Positions 1 to 8,538 of a stretch of DNA of 64,000 bases are shown one piece after another; position 1 is the stretch's first letter; the number at the start of each line of letters is the position of its first letter. A program made the position numbers and the translations under genes. The stretch covers positions 1-64,000 of the forward strand of contig DBCR01000083.1 of the NCBI GenBank assembly GCA_002293125.1. The letters are read 5' to 3'. Source of the DNA: Opitutia bacterium UBA953 (lineage in GTDB: Bacteria; Verrucomicrobiota; Verrucomicrobiia; Opitutales; UBA953). The notes beneath the pieces were generated by a model, which saw only the letters and a program-made list of their open reading frames with translations, was not told where the DNA came from and ran no database searches.

Positions 1-1
1 C

Positions 2-2917
2 TCGCCTTACGCCATCTCGCGCCTTTGCTCCGCCGACCTCCCGGCCTTGGACGCCTTCTGGGATGCCAACAGCAACACTGGCTACCTCGGCCGCATCTTC
101 ATGACCGGCGAAGAGACCGGCGCGGAAGGCAAGCTGTTCGGCTTCGTCGTCACCGGCGCCGATGCTGGCAAGATGTTCGAACTCCCCCACCACGGAAAGT
201 ATTCCTATGAAAACGCGCTCGCTCGCTCGAACTACGGCCTGAGCCCGGGGGCAGCCAACCTCCTGCAGACCGTCGTCGTCGGCACGGATGACACCACCCC
301 GGGCGAAGTCTACGTCTACATCGGCCAGAAGACCAACACCGGAAACGCCGTCCAGCGTGCGGGCCTGACCAACGGCCTCACCTACGGCATCAAGGTCGAC
401 TCCGCCGCCGGTTACACAGGTGCCGTCGCCCTCGAGAACAACACGGGCATCGTCGGCACCTTCCAACTCGCCCAAATCTTCGATAATGCGACCCTCCCCG
501 GCAAGACTGGCGCCCAGTTCCAGGCCGAGTCCCTCCGCCTCGGAGTCACCCAGTTCGCCCGCCCTGAAGACGCCCACTGGCTCGACCATGACTCGCTGGT
601 GTTCGTCACCACGGGGGCCAGCGGCGCGGCCATGAACAACGTCACCGTGTCGTCGAAGCTCTACATGCTCGACTTCAACAGCGACGACACCAACGGCATC
701 CTTACCACCGGCGGCTCGATCTCGGTGCTCGCCAACTCCGCCAACATCATCGGCAAGGACGGCCAAGCCGCCCGTAGTTTCGATAACCTCACGGTCGGCG
801 AGGATGGCCTCGTCTACATCCAGGAGGACCCGGGCAACACCTCCTACGTCGCCAAGCACTGGGTAATCAACCCTTCTCTCAGCAGTCAGGCTCTCCGCGA
901 AGCCGGTGCCGTGCAGATCTTCGAGTCCGACCGCAGCCGCTTCACGGTCGGCAGCAACACCTTCCAGACCATCGACGAAGAAAACTCCGGCATCATCGAC
1001 ATCACCTCGATCGTGAACGACGGAATCGTCGGCTCCAAGTGGTTCCTCGTGGCCAACCAAAGCCATACTCCCGCGACCGGACCGAGCGCCGCGACCTTGG
1101 TCGAGCAGGGCCAGTTCGTCGCCCTCAACTACAAGGCCGGCTCCAACAGCGGCCTGGTGGGCAACCTCCTCACGCTCGACAACGGCGGCGCGATCGTGGC
1201 CAACGGTGCGGCCATCACCCACGATGTCGCCCTCACGGGTACGGGCGGCGTCTTCAATACCACCGCCGCCACCTCCGTCTCCGGTGCCATCGGCGGCACG
1301 GGCGGCCTCTGGAAAAACGGCACGGGCACCCTGACCCTCACGGGCGCCAACTCCTACACCGGCAACACCAACATCGAAGCCGGCAAGCTGGTCATCAACG
1401 GCTCCCTTGCCTCGTCGGTCCGCATCCTCAAGAACGGCACCCTCGGCGGTACGCTGAGCATCGGCGGCAACCTGACCAACCTCGGCACGCTCGCCCCGGG
1501 CAACTCCCCCGGCACGCTCACCGTGAACGGCAACTATGTCGAAGCCGGTACGCTCGACATCGAAGTCTGGGGTCTCGCCGCGGGCACGCAGCATGACCAG
1601 GTGGTCGTCTCGGGCACCGCGACCTTCCAGGCCGGCAGTAACCTGAAGGTCACGAAGACCGGCGGAACGTTCGACTTGGCTCGCACCCAGTCCGTCGTCG
1701 CCGTGAGCGCGCTCGCCTACTCGGGTGCCTTCACGACGCTCGACCGCGGCACGCAGACCACGCAGGTGTTCTTCAATAACGCCACGGGCCGCATCCATGG
1801 TTCCGGCATCACCGAAACCCAGACGTTCGCCGACCTGACGACCGACACCAACCGCAAGGCGATCGCCACCGCACTCTACGCGAACGGCCTCACTGACGCC
1901 GCAGTCATCAAGAACGGCACCGCCGTCCTGTCCGCCGCTACCGGCACAAAGGCCTTCATCGCCGCCGGCGAGATGGGTGCTACGACCGTCGCCTTCCTTG
2001 GCGCCGCCAACGTGGACACCGCCCTCGACGCGCTCTCCCCTGAGCCGTATGGCACGTCGCTCGTGATGGCCTCCCGCAACACCTACTCCCTGGCCCGCTC
2101 CCTCGCCGGAGCCCAGGCCTTCGGTGATACGTGGAACGCTCAGCTCGGCTACGACCAGCAGCAGTCGACCTCCACGGCCTCGACGACCACGCTCAACGGC
2201 GCGTTCGACGTGAACGCGACCTACGCCCTGCTCAGCCGCAAAGTCGGCACCGCCTCGGTCTTCTCCGTGCTGTTCGCCAACAATGACGGCAAGACCTCCG
2301 CATCGGGCTTCGCTTCTGAAGCTTCAGGTGAATCTTACGGCCTCGGGTTCGGCACTGAATGGACGCTCGGCCGTCTGGATGTCGGCATCGTCAGAGGTGA
2401 ACTGACCAGCAGCGGCTCCCGCGGCGGCCAGACCTTCAGCAACCAGAAAATCAACTCGACCACGCTGTCGGCCCGCATGAGCTTCACCAAGCTCGGCGCC
2501 TTGGTTCCCTATGTCGCGCTCAGCCGCAACATCGCCCAGAGCGACGCCTTCACCGAAGTCGGTACGGGCGCCAACCTCAACGTGGCTACGGCCAAGCAGT
2601 CTGACGTCACCGCCGAAGTCGGCATGAGCTACGGCATCAAGCTCGACGAAAACGTCACGGTGTCGCTGAACGTCGCCTATGAGCACGCCCTCGCCACCGA
2701 TGGCGATACCCTCAACGCGAGCTTCGCGGATGCGGCCTCCCCCACGTCGTTCGCGGTCCGCACCTTCGGATCCAGCCAGGATCTCCTGCGCGGTGGCATC
2801 GGCTTCAACCTAGGTCTCGGCGAAGGTCGCTCCGCTGGCGTGAGCTACGACTACCACACCGGTGCTGACGTGAAGTCCGCCCACCAGATCAAGGCCAACT
2901 ACTCCTTCCGCTTCTAA
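2..2917 (+). CDS. Autotransporter with PhoX/DUF839-like passenger (5' truncated)
   Basis: The frame is open to the left edge, so the true start and signal peptide lie outside the window. The first ~1,140 bases resemble the DUF839/PhoX beta-propeller phosphatase family: MTGEET near 98, PEDAHWLDHD near 562 and DNLTVGEDGLVYIQED near 783 match its NEET, PED and DNL-eDG signatures. A single PATR beta-helix repeat follows (NGTGTLTLTGANSYTGNT, ~1315-1370), then a Gly/Thr-rich stretch. The last ~800 bases look like an outer-membrane autotransporter barrel with alternating aromatic strands and the C-terminal aromatic residue typical of type V secretion (ends YSFRF). The inferred role is a surface-exposed or released phosphatase-like enzyme. 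The barrel is clear; the enzyme activity is a family-level inference. Confidence 0.75.
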   Translation, partial: SPYAISRLCSADLPALDAFWDANSNTGYLGRIFMTGEETGAEGKLFGFVVTGADAGKMFELPHHGKYSYENALARSNYGLSPGAANLLQTVVVGTDDTTPGEVYVYIGQKTNTGNAVQRAGLTNGLTYGIKVDSAAGYTGAVALENNTGIVGTFQLAQIFDNATLPGKTGAQFQAESLRLGVTQFARPEDAHWLDHDSLVFVTTGASGAAMNNVTVSSKLYMLDFNSDDTNGILTTGGSISVLANSANIIGKDGQAARSFDNLTVGEDGLVYIQEDPGNTSYVAKHWVINPSLSSQALREAGAVQIFESDRSRFTVGSNTFQTIDEENSGIIDITSIVNDGIVGSKWFLVANQSHTPATGPSAATLVEQGQFVALNYKAGSNSGLVGNLLTLDNGGAIVANGAAITHDVALTGTGGVFNTTAATSVSGAIGGTGGLWKNGTGTLTLTGANSYTGNTNIEAGKLVINGSLASSVRILKNGTLGGTLSIGGNLTNLGTLAPGNSPGTLTVNGNYVEAGTLDIEVWGLAAGTQHDQVVVSGTATFQAGSNLKVTKTGGTFDLARTQSVVAVSALAYSGAFTTLDRGTQTTQVFFNNATGRIHGSGITETQTFADLTTDTNRKAIATALYANGLTDAAVIKNGTAVLSAATGTKAFIAAGEMGATTVAFLGAANVDTALDALSPEPYGTSLVMASRNTYSLARSLAGAQAFGDTWNAQLGYDQQQSTSTASTTTLNGAFDVNATYALLSRKVGTASVFSVLFANNDGKTSASGFASEASGESYGLGFGTEWTLGRLDVGIVRGELTSSGSRGGQTFSNQKINSTTLSARMSFTKLGALVPYVALSRNIAQSDAFTEVGTGANLNVATAKQSDVTAEVGMSYGIKLDENVTVSLNVAYEHALATDGDTLNASFADAASPTSFAVRTFGSSQDLLRGGIGFNLGLGEGRSAGVSYDYHTGADVKSAHQIKANYSFRF

Positions 2918-2937
2918 GCGGTCGGTAGAGCCGGTCC

Positions 2938-2970
2938 GAAGGCCGCCCACCCGGGCGGCCTTCTTGTTTT
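2938..2970 (+). terminator. Rho-independent terminator of the autotransporter gene
   Basis: An 11-bp GC-rich stem (GAAGGCCGCCC pairing with GGGCGGCCTTC) closes a 4-base ACCC loop and runs into a T-rich tail (TTCTTGTTTT). It begins 20 bases after the stop codon. Confidence 0.9.
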
Positions 2971-3139
2971 ACCAAGGCGTGAAGCGGAGGCCGAAGAGCG
3001 CGCACCGATGCGGCGGGCCGAAGGCAACGCGGCGACGAAGTCACGACGGGCGGCTCCTCGGCCCAGGGAGGCGACGCTGCCGGGTCCGAGCCAGGCTCTA
3101 AAGCGACTGCCAAGCCGCTTGCCGGGACGGCTATCGGGC

Positions 3140-3535
3140 TCAGGCGCCGACCATCCGCATCCAAGCGCCAAGGTTATAGTAATTCGAAACGCGGGCAACC
3201 TTGCCGTCCTTGACCTCGAAGAAGGCGCCGACGCGCAGATGATACTTCTGTCCGGTGGCGGGCGGGAGGCCTTCGTCGGTCTTAAGATATTCGCCACGGA
3301 TGTAGAATTCGGCAGCAGCGCGGCCGGAGTCTGGACCGGCGAAGACGACTAAGTCCTCCACCTGCTCGCGGTAGGAACGGTCCATGCGACCGAGGAAAGC
3401 GCGGAAGGCGGGGATGCCGACCTCAACGCCGCCTTCATTGATCTCGTGGACGATGTCGGGATGCAGGAGTGCGAGCAGCGCCTCACGGTCGCCGGAGTTG
3501 AAAGCCTGGTAGTACTGACGGATGAGCGGGTGCAT
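3140..3535 (-). CDS. SnoaL/NTF2-like ketosteroid isomerase-fold protein
   Basis: This 131-residue protein opens with MHPLIRQYYQAFNSGDREAL, the usual first helix of SnoaL/NTF2-like cone-fold proteins. It continues with the family pattern of LLHPDIVHEIN, a central FRAFLGRMDRSY helix, and strands ending in KVARVSNYYNL. The frame is open well upstream, but that part overlaps the nitrilase gene in another frame, so the ATG at 3535 is chosen. It starts 4 bases after the nitrilase stop and is the last gene of the minus-strand run. The family holds isomerases, hydratases and binding proteins, so no substrate can be given. Confidence 0.8.
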   Translation of the reverse strand: MHPLIRQYYQAFNSGDREALLALLHPDIVHEINEGGVEVGIPAFRAFLGRMDRSYREQVEDLVVFAGPDSGRAAAEFYIRGEYLKTDEGLPPATGQKYHLRVGAFFEVKDGKVARVSNYYNLGAWMRMVGA

Positions 3536-3539
3536 GGGT

Positions 3540-4391
3540 TCAGGGAAGGAGACGGAGCGGGCGGGCGGCGAGTTTGGACGGATCGGTCTCGCCGGGCGTC
3601 GCGCGATGGCGGCGCAGGAGCGCGAGGTCGACGTCGACGGTGAGGGCGTGGTCCCCTTCCGTGCAGACCGGGGTGGCAAGGTGACGCGGCTCGTCGCGGA
3701 ACGCGGCCTGCGAAGGCGCGAAGGCCGCCGCACGGCCGACGTTCTCGTCGATGAGCACGGAAGTAGTGCGGCCAAGGAGATGGCACACGCCCACGTGGCA
3801 GCCGAGTTCGACCGCACGCGCGTCAGCGCAACGCCCCACGCGCTCGACCCCGAGCAGGGTCTCGGTCGCGCTGGGTACGAGCATGAGTTCGACGCCCTGA
3901 CCGCGCAGGAGCGAAGCGAGCTCGGGGATCTCGACGTCGAGGCAGATGACGACGACGCAGCGCACACCGCGGAAAGACCAGAGGCCGACACCGTCGCCGC
4001 CGACGAAGGCGGCTTCCCATGGCGTGAGGTGCAATTTATCCTGATGACGAAAGGCGCGGCCATCCCAGATCGGCGCGCGGTTACGCAGCAGTCCGTCCGG
4101 GCCGAGAAAGGGCACGGTGCCAAGCACGACTCCCTTGTCGACCTGCGCCAGGCGCGGGGCGAGCCGCGGCCAGAGGTCCGTCCAGAAGAGTCGCGCCACG
4201 CCGCGGAGCTTGTCTTCGCGTGCGACGAAAGGTTCGAGGCCCATCCAGAGGAATTCCGGCAGCACGACGAGGTCCGCGCCGTCATCCCAGGCTTCCCGCA
4301 CCTGCGCGCAGACACGGTCGGCGAAGGCGTCGGGCGAGGCCGCGGGGACGCCGACGTCGAAGGTCAGCAAGGCGAGGGTCAGGCGGTCCAT
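3540..4391 (-). CDS. Carbon-nitrogen hydrolase (nitrilase superfamily)
   Basis: This cytoplasmic protein of about 283 residues carries the nitrilase-superfamily triad in order: Glu in VVLPEFLWMG, Lys in RHQDKLHLTPWE and Cys in VVICLDVEIPE. Members hydrolyse amides or nitriles, or run the reverse amidation. The ATG at 4391 (MDRLTLALLTFDVG) gives the normal N-terminal beta strand and overlaps the end of the upstream acetyltransferase gene by 13 bases, so the two are probably translationally coupled. An in-frame extension to 4451 lies inside that gene and was not used. A GNAT enzyme next to an amidohydrolase suggests modification of a small amine or amide, but the substrate is unknown. Confidence 0.85.
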   Translation of the reverse strand: MDRLTLALLTFDVGVPAASPDAFADRVCAQVREAWDDGADLVVLPEFLWMGLEPFVAREDKLRGVARLFWTDLWPRLAPRLAQVDKGVVLGTVPFLGPDGLLRNRAPIWDGRAFRHQDKLHLTPWEAAFVGGDGVGLWSFRGVRCVVVICLDVEIPELASLLRGQGVELMLVPSATETLLGVERVGRCADARAVELGCHVGVCHLLGRTTSVLIDENVGRAAAFAPSQAAFRDEPRHLATPVCTEGDHALTVDVDLALLRRHRATPGETDPSKLAARPLRLLP

Positions 4392-4981
4392 GTCTTCGTC
4401 CAGAAGGTGAGGGTCTTGGGAGATTCCTGTTCTTCGCCGACTTCCTTCCAAGGGAAAACGGCCTGCAGCTCGGGGCGACGGCGGTAGCCCTGGCGGGTCC
4501 AGAAAGTGTCCAGCGGCCGATGGCCCGCAGGCCTAGCCGGGTGATCAGCGGGCCGGTCGACCGCGCAGAAGGCCGTCGTACGTAGGTCCAGCCGGCGCGC
4601 GTGCGCTTCGCGACGGGCGAAGAACTCCGCGCCGAGACCACCGCCGCGAAACTCAGGCAGGACGATGCTTTCGCCTAGGTAGAGGACGTCGTCCGTCGGC
4701 ACGCCGGCGCGTTCGAACGGACCACGGAAGCCTTCGCCCTCCTCCGCCATCGGCATACAGGTCGTCGCCCCGATCGTGCGACCGGAAGCGTCCTGAGCGA
4801 AGACCACGAGGCTGCGCGGACAGGCGAGGTAGCCTCGGAGGTATTCCCGCTCATACTCTAGGTCGCCTGCGTAGAGATACGGGAACTCGCGGAAGACGGT
4901 GATACGCAGCCCACCCAGGATATCGATCCACGGCGCCAGGTCGGGCCCGCGGACTTCGATGAGCTGGAAGGCGGACGGCAT
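4379..4981 (-). CDS. GNAT-family N-acetyltransferase
   Basis: The 200-residue protein has the GNAT layout: LRITVFREFPYLYAGD in the N-terminal region, a central strand (RSLVVFAQDASGRTIGATTC), and the acetyl-CoA-binding loop in LPEFRGGGLGAEFFARREAHAR, which fits the Q/RxxGxG/A pattern. Such enzymes transfer acetyl from acetyl-CoA to an amine. The start at 4981 lies 9 bases after the pseudouridine synthase stop, and the 3' end overlaps the nitrilase gene by 13 bases. The substrate cannot be read from the sequence. Confidence 0.8.
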   Translation of the reverse strand: MPSAFQLIEVRGPDLAPWIDILGGLRITVFREFPYLYAGDLEYEREYLRGYLACPRSLVVFAQDASGRTIGATTCMPMAEEGEGFRGPFERAGVPTDDVLYLGESIVLPEFRGGGLGAEFFARREAHARRLDLRTTAFCAVDRPADHPARPAGHRPLDTFWTRQGYRRRPELQAVFPWKEVGEEQESPKTLTFWTKTWTA

Positions 4982-4990
4982 GCCGGGAAA

Positions 4991-5839
4991 TCAGAGCCGA
5001 ATGCGTAGGCGCGGGGAGATGGGCGTACCGGCGTCGCGACGCGGGCGCTTTGGGCCCTTGCCGGGCGCCTCGTCGTCGGCGATCAGAGCTTCCTCGAATT
5101 CCTTCGGCATCGGCGACGACGCCTTGAAGTCGACCTTCGCACCCTGCCAGTCGAAAGACAACTGCGTCGACTCGGCGTGCAGGAAGAGACGCTTAAAGCC
5201 ACGAGCAGTGCCGACGGCCTTGTTGAATTCGAAGTCTCCGTAAGTACGATCGCCAAGGATGGGATGACCGTGCGCGGAGCTCTGGACGCGCAACTGATGC
5301 GTTCGACCGGTGCGCGGGTCGAGCTGGATGAGCGAAAGGGGGAGCGAGCCGCCAGCCGAGCGTTGCCAAGCGTAGACCGTCACCGCGGGGGCGCCGGCGC
5401 CCGTCTCGGAACGCACGCCACCGCCGGGACCTTTGGTCTTGGCCATCTGGTCCTGCCAGGTACCGCGGGGAGTGCGCAGGCCGCGACCACGGATGAGGGC
5501 GACGTAGCGCTTCATGACCTGCGAGCGGGCGAACATCTTGCGGACCAAGTCGGCGACGCCCTCGTCGAGCGAAAGGAGCAACGTCCCGCTGGTCGGGGAG
5601 TCGAGACGGTTGAGCAGATAGACGCGGCGAATGCCACCCTTGCCGTCGCGGACATGGAAGGCCTCCTCATCGAGAGAGTAGTTGCCCGTGATCAGGATGG
5701 CGCCCTTCTCGGCGACTTCACCCGGGTTCGGATGGGACAGGATACCATCAGGCTTCTCGACCGCGATAAGCCCGCACTCATGCGAAGCCACCACGCGTAC
5801 TCCGCGTCCGAAAGGGATCCAATCAGTGGCCAGAGTCAT
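4991..5839 (-). CDS. RluA-type RNA pseudouridine synthase
   Basis: The 282-residue protein shows the RluA-family motif with the catalytic Asp in YLLNRLDSPTSGTLLLS, and the later conserved stretches RTGRTHQLRVQSSAHGHPI and LGDRTYGD. It converts uridine to pseudouridine in rRNA or tRNA; the target site is not predictable here. There is no N-terminal S4 domain, so it is a compact member. The ATG at 5839 shares one base with the stop of the upstream TonB-like gene (TGATG), which fixes the start. The C-terminus is basic (KGPKRPRRDAG), which may help RNA binding. Confidence 0.85.
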   Translation of the reverse strand: MTLATDWIPFGRGVRVVASHECGLIAVEKPDGILSHPNPGEVAEKGAILITGNYSLDEEAFHVRDGKGGIRRVYLLNRLDSPTSGTLLLSLDEGVADLVRKMFARSQVMKRYVALIRGRGLRTPRGTWQDQMAKTKGPGGGVRSETGAGAPAVTVYAWQRSAGGSLPLSLIQLDPRTGRTHQLRVQSSAHGHPILGDRTYGDFEFNKAVGTARGFKRLFLHAESTQLSFDWQGAKVDFKASSPMPKEFEEALIADDEAPGKGPKRPRRDAGTPISPRLRIRL

Positions 5840-6750
5840 CAGTGGTAAATGAAGTTGATCGTGACCGTGTCGCTCTCGCCATACATGGCGACCATATCCG
5901 CACGCCAGATATCGTAAGGGGCCGGCGCCATCACGGCATCCTTGCAGGCCAGGGTCATCACCCGGGTGACCTCGGTGCTGAGGACCTTGGCGTCCGTGAC
6001 CGTGCCATCGCGATGCAGCCGGAAGCGCACGATCACATTGCCGCGGTTGACGCTTTCGAAGCGCGAACGCTCGATGATGCTCCACCAACTGGACTGGATG
6101 GCCTCCAACATCCGCTGCGTATAGTCACCGTAATTGCTGAAGCGCGCGTCGACCGCGATGGTTCCGGCCCGACTGACGCCGACGGGTCGGCGCAGCAACA
6201 GACCATACGTACCGGAAGGCACGGAGGCGCGCGGACGGTCGGGATTGGCCGCGACGGGGACGGGGGCGGGAGTCGGTGTGTGCTGGGCGGCCGACTTGCC
6301 CAAGCCGGGCGGCGGCGTGGCCTTGACCGGCGCAGCCATCGAGATCGAAGGCTGGGCGGCGGGGGCGGCCTGGGATTGATCGATGGGGCGAGGCTTGCCC
6401 TGCGCGATGCGAAGCTGCTCGGACGTGCCCTCGGATTTCGGGAGAGGCGAGTTGGTGGGCATCTTCTCCGGGACTGGCTGCGCGGCGGTCTGGTTACGGG
6501 CAGAAGTAAACGGGGTGGTCTTGGGGACGGCTTGATTGGCGAGCGGATTCGTCTCGATGAAACGGAGCGTCGGCGGCAGGCGGGCTTCGTCGATTTTCAC
6601 CGGGGCCGTCAGGACCTCGACCGGTCGGACGAAGGCGACGACCTTATGGAACGTATCCGGGAGGGCCCAGAGAAGGAGCAGGTGCAGGCCGAGCGATACC
6701 GCGACCGCAATAGCCGCAGAGCGCTGGTCGATGGATTCTTCTGGCCGCAC
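5839..6750 (-). CDS. TonB-like energy-transducer protein
   Basis: The 303-residue protein has a short cytoplasmic N-terminus, one membrane segment (AAIAVAVSLGLHLLLLWALP, residues ~12-31), a long Pro/Ala/Thr-rich periplasmic spacer (~60-180) and a C-terminal domain. There, VNRGNVIVRFRLHRDGTVTDAKVL and the following TLACKDAVMAPAPYD match the TonB C-terminal fold. TonB proteins pass proton-motive energy to outer-membrane receptors, but no receptor or ExbBD gene is nearby, so a more general role is possible. Translation appears to start at GTG (6750); an in-frame stop lies four codons upstream. Confidence 0.75.
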   Translation of the reverse strand: MRPEESIDQRSAAIAVAVSLGLHLLLLWALPDTFHKVVAFVRPVEVLTAPVKIDEARLPPTLRFIETNPLANQAVPKTTPFTSARNQTAAQPVPEKMPTNSPLPKSEGTSEQLRIAQGKPRPIDQSQAAPAAQPSISMAAPVKATPPPGLGKSAAQHTPTPAPVPVAANPDRPRASVPSGTYGLLLRRPVGVSRAGTIAVDARFSNYGDYTQRMLEAIQSSWWSIIERSRFESVNRGNVIVRFRLHRDGTVTDAKVLSTEVTRVMTLACKDAVMAPAPYDIWRADMVAMYGESDTVTINFIYH

Positions 6751-6800
6751 GCCATGAAGTTAGGCGGACCCGGCCCGACTTCAAGCGTAGGCGAGGACGA

Positions 6801-7712
6801 TTATCGGTCAGCGAATTCCCGTGTCAGGGACGCCAACGTCCGCCGGCAATCTTCGCGCGTGCCGAGCACGACGAAAAGCTGGTAGCCATAGTCGCCGGGC
6901 TTGATGCCGGCCGGCGAACGGAGCCGGAAGACGCAGTTCCACTTCATGACCTTATCATGGTCGAACTTGAAACGGCCGTAGCCGACGGCGGGCTGGCCCG
7001 CGGGCGGGCGTGTCGGCGTGAAGACGCCCATCGCATGGGAACCCGAGGGCGTCGAGAGCACGACCGGGTCGCGTTGCTCGCCGTCTTGCCGAGGCAAGGG
7101 GACGAGCGTCTCGGTCTTCGCATCAAACCGCAGCTCTTCGCTGTAATGCCAAGGCATGTAACCCGTGAGGGCCTCGACCTGCAGATAGGTATGCGGGCGG
7201 TCGGCCGGCACGGTGAAGGTCACCCGGTAATCTAGGACATGATCCATGCCCGGCCGGCCGATGCGCACCTGCTTGGTCAGCACATGGTCGGAGAGCAGTC
7301 GGTCGTTCAACGCGAAGTTGCCGCCCGACTTCATGCCCGGAGCGAGCCAGTAAGCCATCCGCGTGCGCGTGGAGAGTACCCCGTCCCGGACGGAGATAGC
7401 CTCCAACTGGCTCGTGGACTTCGGGCCGAGCGCATCGACGACCGATCCGGCCTCGGTCGGATTGTAGCATTCGACGTGATAGACCCCGCCGACATCGGCG
7501 TTGATCGCGGACTGCAACTGGCGGCCGTGGTCGTGCGAGTCGATGAACTCCACGCCGGCCCACTTCACGGAGTCGATCGCCCCTGCGAGGCGACTCGTGG
7601 TCCCGATGACCAGCGGCTTGCCACCGATGAGGCCGGTCAGCTCGGCGTCGCCGCTCACGACCGGCGCCTGCGCGAGTAAGCAGGCGGGGAGAAACAGAAG
7701 TAGCGCCTTCAT
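6801..7712 (-). CDS. Secreted protein of unknown function
   Basis: The 303-residue protein begins with a Sec signal peptide (MKALLLFLPACLLAQAPVVS). The mature part is beta-strand rich, with blocks such as VEFIDSHDHGRQLQSA, MPWHYSEELRFDA and MGVFTPTRPP. The overall feel is of a galactose-mutarotase or carbohydrate-active beta-sandwich fold, but I do not recognise the family. Its ATG overlaps the maf stop by four bases (ATGA, 7709-7712), so the two are co-transcribed. A 50-base gap separates it from the TonB-like gene. Confidence 0.6.
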   Translation of the reverse strand: MKALLLFLPACLLAQAPVVSGDAELTGLIGGKPLVIGTTSRLAGAIDSVKWAGVEFIDSHDHGRQLQSAINADVGGVYHVECYNPTEAGSVVDALGPKSTSQLEAISVRDGVLSTRTRMAYWLAPGMKSGGNFALNDRLLSDHVLTKQVRIGRPGMDHVLDYRVTFTVPADRPHTYLQVEALTGYMPWHYSEELRFDAKTETLVPLPRQDGEQRDPVVLSTPSGSHAMGVFTPTRPPAGQPAVGYGRFKFDHDKVMKWNCVFRLRSPAGIKPGDYGYQLFVVLGTREDCRRTLASLTREFADR

Positions 7713-8302
7713 GCGGTGATCCTTTCCAGGACGCCGAGCGAGGCGAGGCGGGCTTTGACGAATTCGACCGGCAAGCCCATGATCGTCGAGATGGGCTGCT
7801 GGAAATCGGCAATGATGATCTCCTTGCCCTGTTGGATACCGTAGGCGCCAGCCTTATCCAAGGTGTCCACCAAGGACTGATAGCGCCTGATATCGTCTTC
7901 GGAGAGATCGCGGAAGCGAACCCAGGCCGTGACGTCGTGCGACTCGTCGATACCCAGCTCCGGACAAAGCAGGCACAGACCCGTATGCACCGTATGCTCG
8001 CGCCCGGACAGACTGCGAAGCATCGCGCGCGATTCGAAGAGATCGGCCGGCTTGTTCAAGGCACGGTCGCCGAGGGCCACCGTGGTGTCGGAGCCGAGCA
8101 CCAAAGCATCGGGATGCAGACGGGAGACTGCTTCAGCCTTTAGACGCGCATTATGCAGGACCATCTTCGCCGGATCGGTCGTCGGATCTTCATGCTCGGT
8201 CACCGCGGCCACCAAGACGCGATGGGGAATGCCCGCTGCACGGAGCAGTTCCGTGCGCCGCGGCGAAGCGGAGGCGAGGATGAGGACGAGCGGCGACGAC
8301 AC
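7709..8302 (-). CDS. maf: Maf-family nucleotide pyrophosphatase
   Basis: The 197-residue protein has the Maf signature near the N-terminus ([18 protein letters not shown]), the conserved DALVLGSDTTVALGDR block and GAYGIQQGKEIIIADFQQP near the C-terminus. Maf enzymes hydrolyse non-canonical or selected nucleoside triphosphates to monophosphates in the cytoplasm; which nucleotide is used here cannot be told. The length is typical. The start codon is GTG at 8302. It is the first gene of the minus-strand run, and a perfect palindrome lies just upstream. Confidence 0.9.
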   Translation of the reverse strand: MSSPLVLILASASPRRTELLRAAGIPHRVLVAAVTEHEDPTTDPAKMVLHNARLKAEAVSRLHPDALVLGSDTTVALGDRALNKPADLFESRAMLRSLSGREHTVHTGLCLLCPELGIDESHDVTAWVRFRDLSEDDIRRYQSLVDTLDKAGAYGIQQGKEIIIADFQQPISTIMGLPVEFVKARLASLGVLERITA

Positions 8303-8314
8303 CCGGCCAACAAA

Positions 8315-8328
8315 GCGGATTAATCCGC
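8315..8328. promoter_or_regulatory. Perfect 14-bp palindrome upstream of maf
   Basis: GCGGATTAATCCGC is a perfect inverted repeat centred about 19 bases upstream of the maf GTG, in the gap between divergent maf and pectate lyase genes. It could be an operator for a dimeric regulator. No promoter boxes could be fixed next to it. Confidence 0.3.
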
Positions 8329-8443
8329 CTAAGACAACCGCAACAGCCGTTGCTTTGTTTCAGAAGCTTTCCTCCGCTTTCCGTCATTTACTCTTATTCA
8401 ACCTCTGATTACCGATATTCCAATTACCCCGCTCCAATTCAAA

Positions 8444-8477
8444 GTGGCAGGTGGCAGCCTAAGGTGGCGGTTGCCGG
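8444..8477. repeat. GGTGGCAG-type dispersed intergenic repeat, copy 1
   Basis: GTGGCAGGTGGCAGCC and a degenerate second half recur at 28038-28073 and 38553-38586, always between genes. The nearby phrase CATCCGCCAACCGC (about 8507-8520) also recurs near 28126. Function unknown. Confidence 0.55.
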
Positions 8478-8538
8478 CCTCCTTCAATTCTCCCCTCAGA
8501 CGTTCCCATCCGCCAACCGCTGACACTGCGACTACTCC

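Noticed and set aside
3140..4315. A 391-residue minus-strand protein joining the SnoaL domain to an upstream extension
   Set aside because: The extension lies in another frame of the nitrilase gene and is Ser/Arg-rich. The SnoaL domain starts cleanly at the ATG at 3535.
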